46,614 nt of DNA, taken from positions 1 through 46,614 of the forward strand of contig NZ_JAWUEL010000017.1 of assembly GCF_034119425.1 (NCBI RefSeq), written 5' to 3'. The notes under the pieces are model-generated. The model was not told where the DNA came from. It made no database searches and saw nothing but the letters and a program-made list of their open reading frames with translations. Origin of the DNA: Actinotignum schaalii_C (GTDB taxonomy: Bacteria; Actinomycetota; Actinomycetes; Actinomycetales; Actinomycetaceae). A program made the position numbers and the translations under genes. The number at the start of each line of letters is the position of its first letter. The stretch's first letter is position 1. This document shows, piece after piece, positions 16,138 through 23,712 of this stretch.

Positions 16138-16143
16138 AACACC

Positions 16144-16149
16144 AGTGTA
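16144..16149 (-). promoter_or_regulatory. -10 hexamer for probable leaderless xthA mRNA
   Basis: On the minus strand TACACT ends 6 nt before the ATG of the exonuclease gene. It occupies roughly the place where the -35 region of the divergent SDR promoter would be, so the two promoters interlock. Confidence 0.55.
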
Positions 16150-16165
16150 GAGAGCGCGGGCACGT

Positions 16166-16171
16166 TACCAT
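16166..16171 (+). promoter_or_regulatory. -10 hexamer for probable leaderless SDR mRNA
   Basis: TACCAT ends 7 nt before ATG 16179, which has no ribosome binding site. It falls about where the -35 of the divergent exonuclease promoter would lie. Confidence 0.5.
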
Positions 16172-16178
16172 AGCGGTT

Positions 16179-16946
16179 ATGGGAAGTGCTCTTATTACCG
16201 GTGCCAGCGCCGGCCTCGGTCTGGAATTTGCGTGGCAGCTCGCGGCCGAAGGAAATGATCTCGTGCTCGTGGCACGCAACCGAGCGCGTTTGGAAGCACT
16301 CGCGCATGATCTGCGGCAGGTCGCCGGGGTGCAGGTGGAGGTGCTTACCGCGGATCTTTCGCGGCACGACGACGCCCGTATGGTTGCGCGCCGGGTAGCG
16401 CAGCGCAAGCAGCCCATCGGTTTGCTGGTCAATAACGCGGGTTTCGGGCTGGGGCAGGAATTCTCCTCCGGGGAATTGCAACGGGAAGAAGAAGCGCTCG
16501 ACGTCATGGTTCGCGCTGTTCTCATTACCTCTCACGCGGCGGCGCGGGAATTCTCGCGGCGCGGCTACGGGGGAATTATTAACGTCTCTTCGATGACAGC
16601 CGGCACCGCGCAGGGAACATATTCGGCGCATAAAGCCTGGGTGCGTTCTTTTTCCGAGGGGCTGGCCGCGGAACTGGGGCCGCACGGGGTGGCGGTCACC
16701 TGCGTGACCCCGGGGCTTATCCGCACCGAATTTCACGAGCGGGCCGCGGTGGATGCCAGCCAGTGGGCCGGGATTCTTTTCGCCCAGCCCGAAGCTGTGG
16801 TGAATGCCGCGTTGGAGGCCTGCCGGCGCGGGCGGGTACTCGTCACGCCCACCGTGCTCTACAAAACGGCTGCCGCGGCGCTGCGTTTCGCCCCGCGCGC
16901 GCTGGTGCGGAAATTCGCCGGGCCGGGGCTGTCCGGGCGCAGCTAA
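16179..16946 (+). CDS. Short-chain dehydrogenase/reductase (SDR), DltE/YqjQ-like
   Basis: A 255-residue cytoplasmic NAD(P)-dependent oxidoreductase. Seen: the cofactor motif TGASAGLG at about 7-14, ADLS, the NNAGFG motif, the catalytic Ser in NVSSM, and the YxxxK pair in TYSAHKAWVRSF, followed by VTCVTPGLIRTEF. The spacing and the SAHKA variant fit the DltE-like branch, which often reduces short-chain or fatty acyl ketones; the true substrate is unknown. The C-terminus is Arg/Ala-rich with a hydrophobic turn. No Shine-Dalgarno site stands before ATG 16179, but TACCAT lies 7 nt upstream, so it probably has a leaderless mRNA. It is divergent from xthA and convergent with the lipoprotein gene. 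Confidence 0.88.
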   Translation: MGSALITGASAGLGLEFAWQLAAEGNDLVLVARNRARLEALAHDLRQVAGVQVEVLTADLSRHDDARMVARRVAQRKQPIGLLVNNAGFGLGQEFSSGELQREEEALDVMVRAVLITSHAAAREFSRRGYGGIINVSSMTAGTAQGTYSAHKAWVRSFSEGLAAELGPHGVAVTCVTPGLIRTEFHERAAVDASQWAGILFAQPEAVVNAALEACRRGRVLVTPTVLYKTAAAALRFAPRALVRKFAGPGLSGRS

Positions 16947-16959
16947 AAGCGGCTCGGCG

Positions 16960-17000
16960 AAAAAACAAGCGGCCCGGCTGCTTGAGAAAAGCTGCCGGGC
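16960..17000 (-). terminator. Rho-independent terminator for the lipoprotein gene
   Basis: GCCCGGC (16972-16978) pairs with GCCGGGC (16994-17000), with an inner GCTT/AAGC pair (16980-16983, 16989-16992). Read on the minus strand the stem is followed after 6 nt by six T (complement of 16960-16965), the proper layout for ending the minus-strand lipoprotein transcript. Confidence 0.75.
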
Positions 17001-17010
17001 ACGCCCAGAG

Positions 17011-17946
17011 TTAGAAGCTACCGCCGCCAGCGGGAGCCTTGCGGGCTTCATCGGGTAGCTGGAGCGGCTTGGCTTGACGGTAATCCCAGCGCACCCGCGT
17101 TTCCGTGGGCAGGCCCTGGAAGTAGGCCGGCGCCACGATGGCCATGCCCCGCACCTCGTACGTTTTCTTATCGATACGCACTTGGAGATTAGCGGAGTCG
17201 CTCAGATCCAAACCGGGCGAGGCACCCTGCATTTCCTGCGCCATCGTATCGGAGAGCGGGCCCACGATCAGGTAGTTCTCCGCATCCTCAAAGACCTGGG
17301 TCTCCTCGATATTCGGGAAAATATCTTCCCCGCGGTAGGAGCCGGGCGAGGTGGGCGCATCTCCAGAATCCACAATATCGGCCAGGCTTTCTTCGGTTTT
17401 GCTCCAGAAACCGGCCATATTGGTATATACCGTAACGGTATCCGGCTTCGATCCTTCCCCGATCCACAGTGCGGTGGAGATCTTGCTGGGCATACCTTCC
17501 GTTTCCGCCCCGGGAATCCCGGAGGCGTCAATATCCATCTCCATGGCCATGAGGCGGGTGTTCGAATCTACATCGATATCAATATCGATGGTGGCCACCC
17601 CAGGCCCATCCCCGGGCACATCCGCGGAAATCTCCATGGACATATCCAGGCCGAGGGAGGTACCGAAGAAATCCTGCGAGCTTTTCGCAATAATCTCATC
17701 CTGCTTGGCGATGGCGCGCTTAATAATCTCACGGGCCTGCGCGTTATCGGCCACAGGCGTAAATTGCCCGGTTTTCGAAATACTTTCGTCGAAAATGGGT
17801 GCGCCGCCCGATCCACCCCGACCGCGCCCTTCGCTTATGGACGGACCGTGCCCGCCTTCCGGGGAGACCAGCGCATTATTCGCGCACCCGCTCAGGATCA
17901 GGGCACCGGCGGCCACCACCGCGAGAGGTTTCCACATCTTCGTCAT
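17011..17946 (-). CDS. Secreted lipoprotein of unknown function (LppX/LprG- or LolA-like character)
   Basis: A 311-residue lipoprotein. The ATG at 17944-17946 is selected because GGAG (complement of 17952-17955) is 5 nt upstream; the frame is open far beyond this without signal. The N-terminus is MTKMWKPLAVVAAGALILSG with lipobox Cys21, and the first mature residues are CANNALV. A Gly/Ser-rich linker (about 30-55) leads to a strand-rich domain with long alternating acidic/hydrophobic runs (TIDIDIDVDSN, MAMEMDIDASG), then an IWIGEG-like stretch and YRGEDIFPN. Such half-barrel folds appear in LppX/LprG and LolA-type lipid carriers; this is a fold-level guess only. The stop is followed by a good terminator. 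It sits between the SDR and the TrmH-family gene. Confidence 0.75.
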   Translation of the reverse strand: MTKMWKPLAVVAAGALILSGCANNALVSPEGGHGPSISEGRGRGGSGGAPIFDESISKTGQFTPVADNAQAREIIKRAIAKQDEIIAKSSQDFFGTSLGLDMSMEISADVPGDGPGVATIDIDIDVDSNTRLMAMEMDIDASGIPGAETEGMPSKISTALWIGEGSKPDTVTVYTNMAGFWSKTEESLADIVDSGDAPTSPGSYRGEDIFPNIEETQVFEDAENYLIVGPLSDTMAQEMQGASPGLDLSDSANLQVRIDKKTYEVRGMAIVAPAYFQGLPTETRVRWDYRQAKPLQLPDEARKAPAGGGSF

Positions 17947-18115
17947 CGCTGCTCCACTTCTTAGGGTTTCCCGCACCCGGGCTCGGGGTGGCGAATCGTT
18001 TATTGCGCTTGCATATACCACTACTGTACAAGGCCGACGGCGCCAGCGAAACACGCGGCTCCGGTGGCCGGCAGGTAAATATGGCGCTTCCCCGTGGACG
18101 GAGTGGGAGCGCCGC

Positions 18116-18121
18116 TAGACT
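18116..18121 (+). promoter_or_regulatory. -10 hexamer for the RNA methyltransferase gene
   Basis: TAGACT ends 6 nt before GTG 18128. A purine run (aggggag) also lies there but overlaps the start too closely to work as a normal ribosome binding site, so a leaderless mRNA is favoured. Confidence 0.5.
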
Positions 18122-18127
18122 AGGGGA

Positions 18128-18931
18128 GTGACAGATTCTTCCCAGTCTTCTGATTTTCGTGATTCTCTGAGCATGCCCGCGGGTGAAGTTGCGTCTGCCG
18201 TGGATGCCGCGCCTGCCGCAGGCGCGGGCGAACTCGCAGGCGCGGGCGAGGGTGTTGAGCTGCCCGCACACCGCATTCCTGAACCGGGCGGCTCACCTTA
18301 CGGTGAGAAACGCACGGTCGGTGTGGGCCCGCACCCGCTGCCTTGGCCGGAGGATCCCCGGTTGGACCCGCAGCTTTTGACGGAAGGGGACCACCGTAAC
18401 GTCGTCGATAAATATCGCTATTGGAGCGTGGAAGCAATCAAAGCGGATATGGCGAGTCGCGCGGTCAGTGCCCATATTGCCATTGAAAATCTCCAGCACG
18501 ATCTTAATATTGGGTCGATTGTGCGCAGTGCCAACGCCTTTAATTTTGGTGGTGTACATATTGTAGGGCGGCATAAGTGGAATAAACGCGGGGCACTTGT
18601 TACCGACCGCTACCTCACGATGTACTACCATCCCACCCCGGCTGAGCTGGAAGAATGGGCTCGCGAACACGAGTACCAACTCATCGCTATCGATAATCAG
18701 GAGGGGGCCGTTCCCCTGGAACAATCCGAGCTCCCGAAAAACTGCCTTCTGGTTTTCGGGCAGGAATCCGCCGGTATTTCCCCCGATTTACTTGAGCGCT
18801 GCGACGGCGCGGTGGAAATCACCCAGGATGGCTCCACCCGTTCCCTCAATGTTGCTGCGGCCGCGGCCATCGCTATGCACTGGTGGGTAGCCCAGCACGC
18901 CCGCCGTCAGGCTGCCCCGCGCTCGCACTAG
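18128..18931 (+). CDS. TrmH-family (SpoU) RNA 2'-O-ribose methyltransferase
   Basis: A 267-residue SPOUT methyltransferase that would transfer a methyl group from SAM to a ribose 2'-OH in tRNA or rRNA. Three SpoU motifs are visible: motif 1 NIGSIVRSANAF near residue 127, motif 2 LVFGQESAGIS near 209, and motif 3 GSTRSLNVAAAAAIAM near 236, all needed for the knotted SAM pocket. The first ~60 residues are an Ala/Gly/Glu-rich tail that the family does not require. GTG 18128 is supported by TAGACT at 18116-18121. The AroB-like gene follows after 22 bases with its own strong ribosome binding site, so they are probably co-transcribed. The exact target nucleotide is unknown. Confidence 0.88.
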   Translation: MTDSSQSSDFRDSLSMPAGEVASAVDAAPAAGAGELAGAGEGVELPAHRIPEPGGSPYGEKRTVGVGPHPLPWPEDPRLDPQLLTEGDHRNVVDKYRYWSVEAIKADMASRAVSAHIAIENLQHDLNIGSIVRSANAFNFGGVHIVGRHKWNKRGALVTDRYLTMYYHPTPAELEEWAREHEYQLIAIDNQEGAVPLEQSELPKNCLLVFGQESAGISPDLLERCDGAVEITQDGSTRSLNVAAAAAIAMHWWVAQHARRQAAPRSH

Positions 18932-18953
18932 TTTTACTTTCCAGGAGGATCAC

Positions 18954-20126
18954 ATGGTTACCCGCCTCAATGTTGAGCTGACTCGCACCGTTGATGAGTC
19001 CTACCCGCTGCTGATTGGCACCGATCTGGCCGGTGAACTTCCCGGCGTGCTGGAAGCGGCCGGGCTGGGCCGCTCTCGGGTCGCGGTCATTACCGATAGC
19101 ACCGTCAATGACCTTATCGGTGTGCAGGTCATGGACGTGCTCAGTCATGCTGCCCAGTCTCAGCCCGCACACTCCCGCGCTCCGCAGCTTTTCGTTTTCC
19201 CGGCCGGAGAAGAAAATAAAACCCGCGCCACCAAAGAACAGCTGGAAGATGCCATGCTCGCTGCCGGTTTCAATCGTGACACTGTGGTGGTGGCCTTAGG
19301 GGGCGGGGTCGTCTCCGACCTGGCCGGTTTCGTGGCCGCCACCTTCACCCGCGGGGTTCCGTATATCACCATGACGACGACGCTTGTGGGTGCGGCGGAT
19401 GCTGCTATCGGGGGCAAAACCGCGGTGGATACCCCGGCTGCCACCAATCTCATCGGGGCTTTCCACCAGCCTCGTGCCGTTCTTATTGATGTGGCGCGCT
19501 GGGCGACTCTCACCGATGCGCAACTGCGCGACGGCATGGGCGAGACCGTCAAGCACGCTTGCCTGGCCGACCGTGATTTCTTCGAGATTCTGGAAGACCA
19601 CTTCGTGCAGCACGGTCGGGGTGTGCGGGAGATGGTGGGCGATACCGCTCTTAGCGGCTATATTGCCCGTCGCAATGCGGAAATCAAGGTGGAGGTGGTG
19701 CAATCCGATGTGCACGAAGGAAACCGCCGCATGGCCCTCAACCTCGGTCACACCATTGGGCGGGCCCTGGAGGCCGCGCTGAATTACGCCCTCCCGCACG
19801 GGGAATGCGTGGCCATTGGGCTGAATCTGCAATGCCGGTTAGGGCTACGCTACGGTTACCTCAGTGAAACGGATGTCACGAGGGTGGATACCTTGCTCCG
19901 TGCCATCGGCCTGCCTACCGAGCTACCCGCCGGGGTGAGCGTGGCGGATATTATGCGCGCTATGGGCCACGATAAGAAATCACTGGGCGGGGCTATCCGC
20001 TTCGTATTCCAACGCGGTATCGGCGCGATGGAAACTTTCGCGGGCGGTAGTTACGCGCGGGAGATCCCTAGCGCTGAGGTGCGCGAATTCCTGGAGGCGC
20101 AGCCGCGCCAGGAACTCACGGCCTAG
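18954..20126 (+). CDS. AroB-like sugar-phosphate cyclase (3-dehydroquinate synthase or relative)
   Basis: A 390-residue cytoplasmic enzyme of the sugar-phosphate cyclase superfamily. Key positions: PAGEENKT, VALGGGVVSDLAGFVAATF, the GADAAIGGKTAVD loop, Glu-x-x-Lys in GMGETVKHA, His in LNLGHTIGRALEA and His in LPHGECVAIGL (NAD and zinc ligands). Canonical DHQ synthases read GLAEVIKYG; the GMGETVKHA and AFHQPRAVLIDVARWATL phrases are closer to 2-deoxy-scyllo-inosose-type cyclases or a side branch of AroB. So dehydroquinate formation is likely but another carbocycle is possible. AGGAGGAT (18943-18950) precedes ATG 18954. No shikimate gene (aroC, aroK, aroE) is adjacent, which weakens the default call. 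It follows the TrmH gene. Confidence 0.8.
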   Translation: MVTRLNVELTRTVDESYPLLIGTDLAGELPGVLEAAGLGRSRVAVITDSTVNDLIGVQVMDVLSHAAQSQPAHSRAPQLFVFPAGEENKTRATKEQLEDAMLAAGFNRDTVVVALGGGVVSDLAGFVAATFTRGVPYITMTTTLVGAADAAIGGKTAVDTPAATNLIGAFHQPRAVLIDVARWATLTDAQLRDGMGETVKHACLADRDFFEILEDHFVQHGRGVREMVGDTALSGYIARRNAEIKVEVVQSDVHEGNRRMALNLGHTIGRALEAALNYALPHGECVAIGLNLQCRLGLRYGYLSETDVTRVDTLLRAIGLPTELPAGVSVADIMRAMGHDKKSLGGAIRFVFQRGIGAMETFAGGSYAREIPSAEVREFLEAQPRQELTA

Positions 20127-20150
20127 TTTGCATCTCCGGTACGCCACCGC

Positions 20151-20185
20151 TCGCGCGCTTTCGCCGTGCCGGGCCCCGCGCGCGA
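20151..20185. terminator. GC-rich hairpin between convergent AroB-like and RidA genes
   Basis: TCGCGCGC (20151-20158) pairs perfectly with GCGCGCGA (20178-20185) across a 19-nt loop. There is no T-run on either side, so it may slow rather than end transcription from both directions. Confidence 0.4.
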
Positions 20186-20199
20186 ACCGTAACGCGCCG

Positions 20200-20661
20200 T
20201 TAGTGCAGCAGCACTTCGATTTCTACTTCGACGGGGGCGTCCAGCGGGAGCACACTCACGCCGACAGCTGAGCGCGTATGTGCGCCGTCGCCCCCAAAAA
20301 TCTCCCCGAAAAGTTCACTGGCACCGTTGGCGACCTGGGGTTGCGCGGTAAAGCTCGGGGCGGAGGCCACGAAAACGGTGACGTGCGAAATACTGCGGAT
20401 GTGATCGATGCCGCCCGCGGCTTCCGCGGCGGCCGCGAGGGCGTTAATGCCGGCGATGCGCGCGTAGGAATAGCCGTCCTCCGCGGTGATTTCCGCGCCG
20501 AGTTTTCCGGTGGCTGGTAGCTGGCCGTCTACGAAAGGTAGCTGCCCGGAAGTTCGTACCGTATCCCCGTGTTGTTTGGCGGGGATATAGGCTGCAACGG
20601 GAGCGGCAACCGGGGGAAGAGCGATACCCAGCTGGGTTAGACGGGTGCTGATGGTGTCCAT
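20200..20661 (-). CDS. RidA/YjgF/YER057c/UK114 family protein
   Basis: A 153-residue cytoplasmic protein of the RidA-like family, which hydrolyses reactive enamine/imine intermediates or acts as a ligand-binding trimer. Visible are VRTSGQLPFVDGQLPATGKL, the NALAAAAEA helix, SISHVTVFVAS and the C-terminal RSAVGVSVLPLDAPVEVEIE. The catalytic Arg of true RidA lies in the sequence VR(S/A)xR or IPR near the end; here it is HTRSAVGV, so deaminase activity is uncertain. Its context with whiB, a class A PBP, a metallophosphoesterase and crp matches the mycobacterial neighbourhood Rv3676-Rv3683, where a RidA-like gene (Rv3678c) also occurs. On its strand AGAGG stands 7 nt ahead of the ATG (20659-20661). 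Confidence 0.88.
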   Translation of the reverse strand: MDTISTRLTQLGIALPPVAAPVAAYIPAKQHGDTVRTSGQLPFVDGQLPATGKLGAEITAEDGYSYARIAGINALAAAAEAAGGIDHIRSISHVTVFVASAPSFTAQPQVANGASELFGEIFGGDGAHTRSAVGVSVLPLDAPVEVEIEVLLH

Positions 20662-20816
20662 GCGTAGGCCTCTCGCGGAATCGTTGAGTGTAAGTGCGCG
20701 GAATATCGCGCGTGCTAATAGATTAGCTCGACGGGCACGGCTGCGCGAAGTTGCCGCACCTGTGGTGGAACGACGGCGCGCCCAGTGCCCGCGGGCTAAG
20801 CGTTTCCGGGGCGGGC

Positions 20817-21128
20817 TTAGCCCTCCCCCTCGCGCAGGGAGCGGGCCAGGGGGTCGCGCCCTTCAAAAATGCGACGCCTCCAATTGCGTTCCTCCGGGTG
20901 GCGGCGCAGCAGGGCGCGGCGTTCGCGTTCCGTCATCCCGCCCCACACCCCGAACATCATTTCCGCGTCCAGCGAATCGGCTAGGCAGTGCAGGCGCACC
21001 GAGCAGCGAAAACAAATCGAGCGGGCCTGGCGCTGAGCCGCGCCGCGTACGAAAAGCGAATCGGGATCAATATCGGTGCAGGCGGCGGAATCTGCCCAAT
21101 GCGGGTACAGGGCCAGTGTTGTGGTCAT
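20817..21128 (-). CDS. whiB: WhiB-family iron-sulfur transcriptional regulator
   Basis: A 103-residue WhiB-like protein. Four Cys (17, 39, 42, 48) give the pattern C-x21-C-x2-C-x5-C, the ligand set of the [4Fe-4S] cluster. GVWGG (residues 60-64) is the diagnostic turn, followed by the basic DNA-contact segment ERERRALLRRHPEERNWRRR. WhiB proteins bind sigma factor and DNA and respond to redox or NO. The neighbour is a class A PBP transcribed divergently, as for whiB4-ponA2 in mycobacteria, so WhiB4-type is the likely class but the letter cannot be set. The start (21126-21128) follows GAGGGGGAT on its strand. The AT-rich segment around 21187-21195 could hold its promoter (TATTAT on the minus strand). 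Confidence 0.93.
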   Translation of the reverse strand: MTTTLALYPHWADSAACTDIDPDSLFVRGAAQRQARSICFRCSVRLHCLADSLDAEMMFGVWGGMTERERRALLRRHPEERNWRRRIFEGRDPLARSLREGEG

Positions 21129-21338
21129 CTATCCCCCTCACTTCGGCGTGGTGGTATGCGACGGCGCTGTTCTTTACTGTTTTACGATCATAATATTAGC
21201 GTTTTATGACGTGCGCTACGTTTGTCCGCCTTGTGGCGGGGGGTGAGGGGGCGCTCGAGCGGGCGAGTGGATGTACCGGGAAGCCCGGAGAACTGCCGGG
21301 GCAGCGTATGTCTCGTTTCTTTCGCTGCGCCGGGTCAG

Positions 21339-21344
21339 TATTCT
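21339..21344 (+). promoter_or_regulatory. -10 hexamer for the class A PBP gene
   Basis: TATTCT ends 7 nt before ATG 21352, where no ribosome binding site of normal spacing is seen. Pattern matches the other leaderless candidates here. Confidence 0.45.
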
Positions 21345-21351
21345 TAGGGGT

Positions 21352-23604
21352 ATGTCGAGTTCTAGCCCGAAAAAACAAGCGACCGGACGGCAAATCGGAA
21401 CGTTCGTGCTGGCGCTGGTCCTGGCTCTATGTGGCGGGGGCGCCCTCATGGCGGGGATTGCGTTGCCTTTCGTCATGACGATGGGAACCACGGCCAGTGC
21501 GGTGACCGGTATTTTCGACGACGTACCGGAGGACTTAGGCTTTACTGAGCCTTCGGAACAGACGGTGCTGCTGGCCAAAGATGGATCGGTGCTGGCCCGG
21601 TTCTATATCGAGAACCGGATCAACGTGCGCTCCGATCAGATCTCGCAGCATATGAAAAACGCCGTCGTAGCAATTGAGGATCGGCGTTTCTACGAGCATC
21701 ACGGCATTGACGTGCAGGGCACCGTCAGCGCGCTGGTCTCGAATCTCACCTCGGGCGGGCTTTCGGGCGGTTCGTCCATTACCCAGCAGTACGTGAAAAA
21801 TGCGCTTCTGGAAGAGGGGCGTATCGCTGATGATAATGAGAAAATCAAGCGGGCTACCGAACAAACTATCGCGCGTAAGATCAATGAAGCTCGTTACGCC
21901 ATCGCCGTCGAAAAAACGATGACGAAAGATGAGATTCTCACCGGTTATCTCAATCTTGCTCAATTCGGCCCCTCGCAATACGGGGTGGAAACGGCCGCGC
22001 AGCGCTACTTCTCTAAGTCCGCGAAGGATCTCACGGTGGTGGAAGCGGCCACAATGGCCGGGATCACCCAGAACCCCGCCCAGTGGGATCCGGTACGCCA
22101 TCCGGAGGCGAATACTGAGCGTCGCAATGTGGTACTGGGTGAAATGTACCGCTCCGGTTTTATTACCGAAGCGGAAATGAAGGAAGCTCAGGCCACCCCG
22201 ATTGAGTCGTATATGCACGTCTCTGAGCAAGTGGCCGGTTGCGGTTCGGCGGGTATTAGCGCTTACTTCTGTGAGTACGTGGTCAAGGATTTGCTCAATG
22301 ACAAGGCGCTGGGTGCCACCCGCGCCGAGCGTACCCGCCAGCTCTACCGGGGTGGCAAAGTCATCCGCACCACCCTAGATTCGGCGCGCCAGCAGCATGC
22401 TTATGACTCGGTGGTTACGCACCAGCCCGTGGATGACGCTTCCGGAATTGATGCCGCACTGGTGTCGGTGGAGCCGGGGAGCGGGCATATTGTCTCGATG
22501 GTGCAAAATACCCGCTTCGGGGTACCGAATGAAACAGATACCCGCATGACGCAGGTGAATGTGACGGCCCCGCAGGATATGGGTGGCGGTGCCGGTTTCC
22601 AGTCCGGATCAACATTCAAGATATTTACCCTGGTGGAATGGCTGGATTCCGGGCGCAGTGCCTATGACGTGGTGGATAGTAGCGAAGGCTTGCTGCCGCA
22701 GAGCTCATTCCAGGCTTCGTGTACGAATTTGGCGGGGGAACCCTGGCCGGTGGGGAACCTGGGGCAGTCCAACCGTCCGCGCACGGTGCTGGAAGGTACC
22801 CGCATGTCTACTAACGGCACCTTCGCGCATATGGCCCAGAAGCTGGATCTGTGCCAGATCGCGAATAAAGCCCAGGCCATGGGTGTGGAACGCGGGGATC
22901 ATGAGCCTTTCGATATTGTTCCCCCGATGATTCTGGGTACGAATAACGTCACTCCGCTCTCCATGGCGACGGCCGGTGCCACCCTCGCCAATGATGGGAT
23001 CCGCTGTGACCCGATGTCCTATACCTCCATCGAAGAACACGATGGCACGGTTATTTCCGAACGTAAACCGCAGTGCCAACAGGCCATTTCCAAGGAGACG
23101 GCGCGCAAAACGAATGCGGTACTTCAGCACGTGGTGGAACGTGGAGCGACCGGTGAGAAAGCGGCGCTGCGTGGGCGCCAAGTGGCCGGGAAAACCGGTA
23201 CCTCCGATAAGGACTGGCATGCGTGGTTCATGGGTTACACCCCGCAACTTGCTACCGTGACCTGGCAGGGCCACATGGAAGGCAATATTTCCATGTTCGA
23301 CTCAGTTATTAAGGGTGAGTACCATTCGGAAGTTTACGGCGGGTTGTTCCCGGCGATGATGTTCTCCGATTATATGAACGCCGCGTTGGCCGGCCAGCCG
23401 GCCGTGCCTTTCCCACAACCCACCACCCCGATGCGGCGCCCGGCACCCGCCACGCAAGCGCCCGTGACGCCTTCGCCATCTCCCACGCCGGCACCGGCCC
23501 CCGCGCAACCCGCGCCGGGGGAGCCGGGCGCGGTTCCGCCCGAGGCTGTTCACGAAGGCGAGAGCAACGAAGAATACGAAGAAGTTGAGGTTGTGGAAGA
23601 GTAG
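21352..23604 (+). CDS. Class A penicillin-binding protein (transglycosylase plus transpeptidase), PonA2-like
   Basis: A 750-residue bifunctional peptidoglycan synthase anchored by one N-terminal membrane span (about 15-50). The GT51 glycosyltransferase domain has EDRRFYEHHGID with the catalytic Glu, GGSSITQQYVKN and RKINEARYAI. The transpeptidase domain has SGSTFKIF (Ser-x-x-Lys), STNGTF (Ser-x-Asn) and GKTGTSD (Lys-Thr-Gly). The C-terminus is Pro-rich then strongly acidic (EESNEEYEEVEVVEE-like), with no PASTA domain. ATG 21352 is preferred to the upstream 21271 start because the extra residues are Arg-rich and unlike the family, and a -10-like hexamer precedes it. It polymerises and crosslinks the wall and is followed by a metallophosphoesterase, as in mycobacteria. 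Confidence 0.92.
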   Translation: MSSSSPKKQATGRQIGTFVLALVLALCGGGALMAGIALPFVMTMGTTASAVTGIFDDVPEDLGFTEPSEQTVLLAKDGSVLARFYIENRINVRSDQISQHMKNAVVAIEDRRFYEHHGIDVQGTVSALVSNLTSGGLSGGSSITQQYVKNALLEEGRIADDNEKIKRATEQTIARKINEARYAIAVEKTMTKDEILTGYLNLAQFGPSQYGVETAAQRYFSKSAKDLTVVEAATMAGITQNPAQWDPVRHPEANTERRNVVLGEMYRSGFITEAEMKEAQATPIESYMHVSEQVAGCGSAGISAYFCEYVVKDLLNDKALGATRAERTRQLYRGGKVIRTTLDSARQQHAYDSVVTHQPVDDASGIDAALVSVEPGSGHIVSMVQNTRFGVPNETDTRMTQVNVTAPQDMGGGAGFQSGSTFKIFTLVEWLDSGRSAYDVVDSSEGLLPQSSFQASCTNLAGEPWPVGNLGQSNRPRTVLEGTRMSTNGTFAHMAQKLDLCQIANKAQAMGVERGDHEPFDIVPPMILGTNNVTPLSMATAGATLANDGIRCDPMSYTSIEEHDGTVISERKPQCQQAISKETARKTNAVLQHVVERGATGEKAALRGRQVAGKTGTSDKDWHAWFMGYTPQLATVTWQGHMEGNISMFDSVIKGEYHSEVYGGLFPAMMFSDYMNAALAGQPAVPFPQPTTPMRRPAPATQAPVTPSPSPTPAPAPAQPAPGEPGAVPPEAVHEGESNEEYEEVEVVEE

Positions 23605-23712
23605 CCGGCGCTGCGGGGGCCGGGCTGCGCCGTGCGGGCAACGCAGCGTGAGCCAGGTTCGGGCCGGTGGCCTTGCAGAAACCTCAGTGCTCCGAGACGG
23701 AAGGTGAATACC

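Noticed and set aside
15690..17051. Minus-strand open frame (453 codons) covering exonuclease, SDR and intergenic DNA
   Set aside because: It overlaps two well-supported genes in a different frame, is Arg/Pro/Ala-rich, and crosses a promoter region and terminator.
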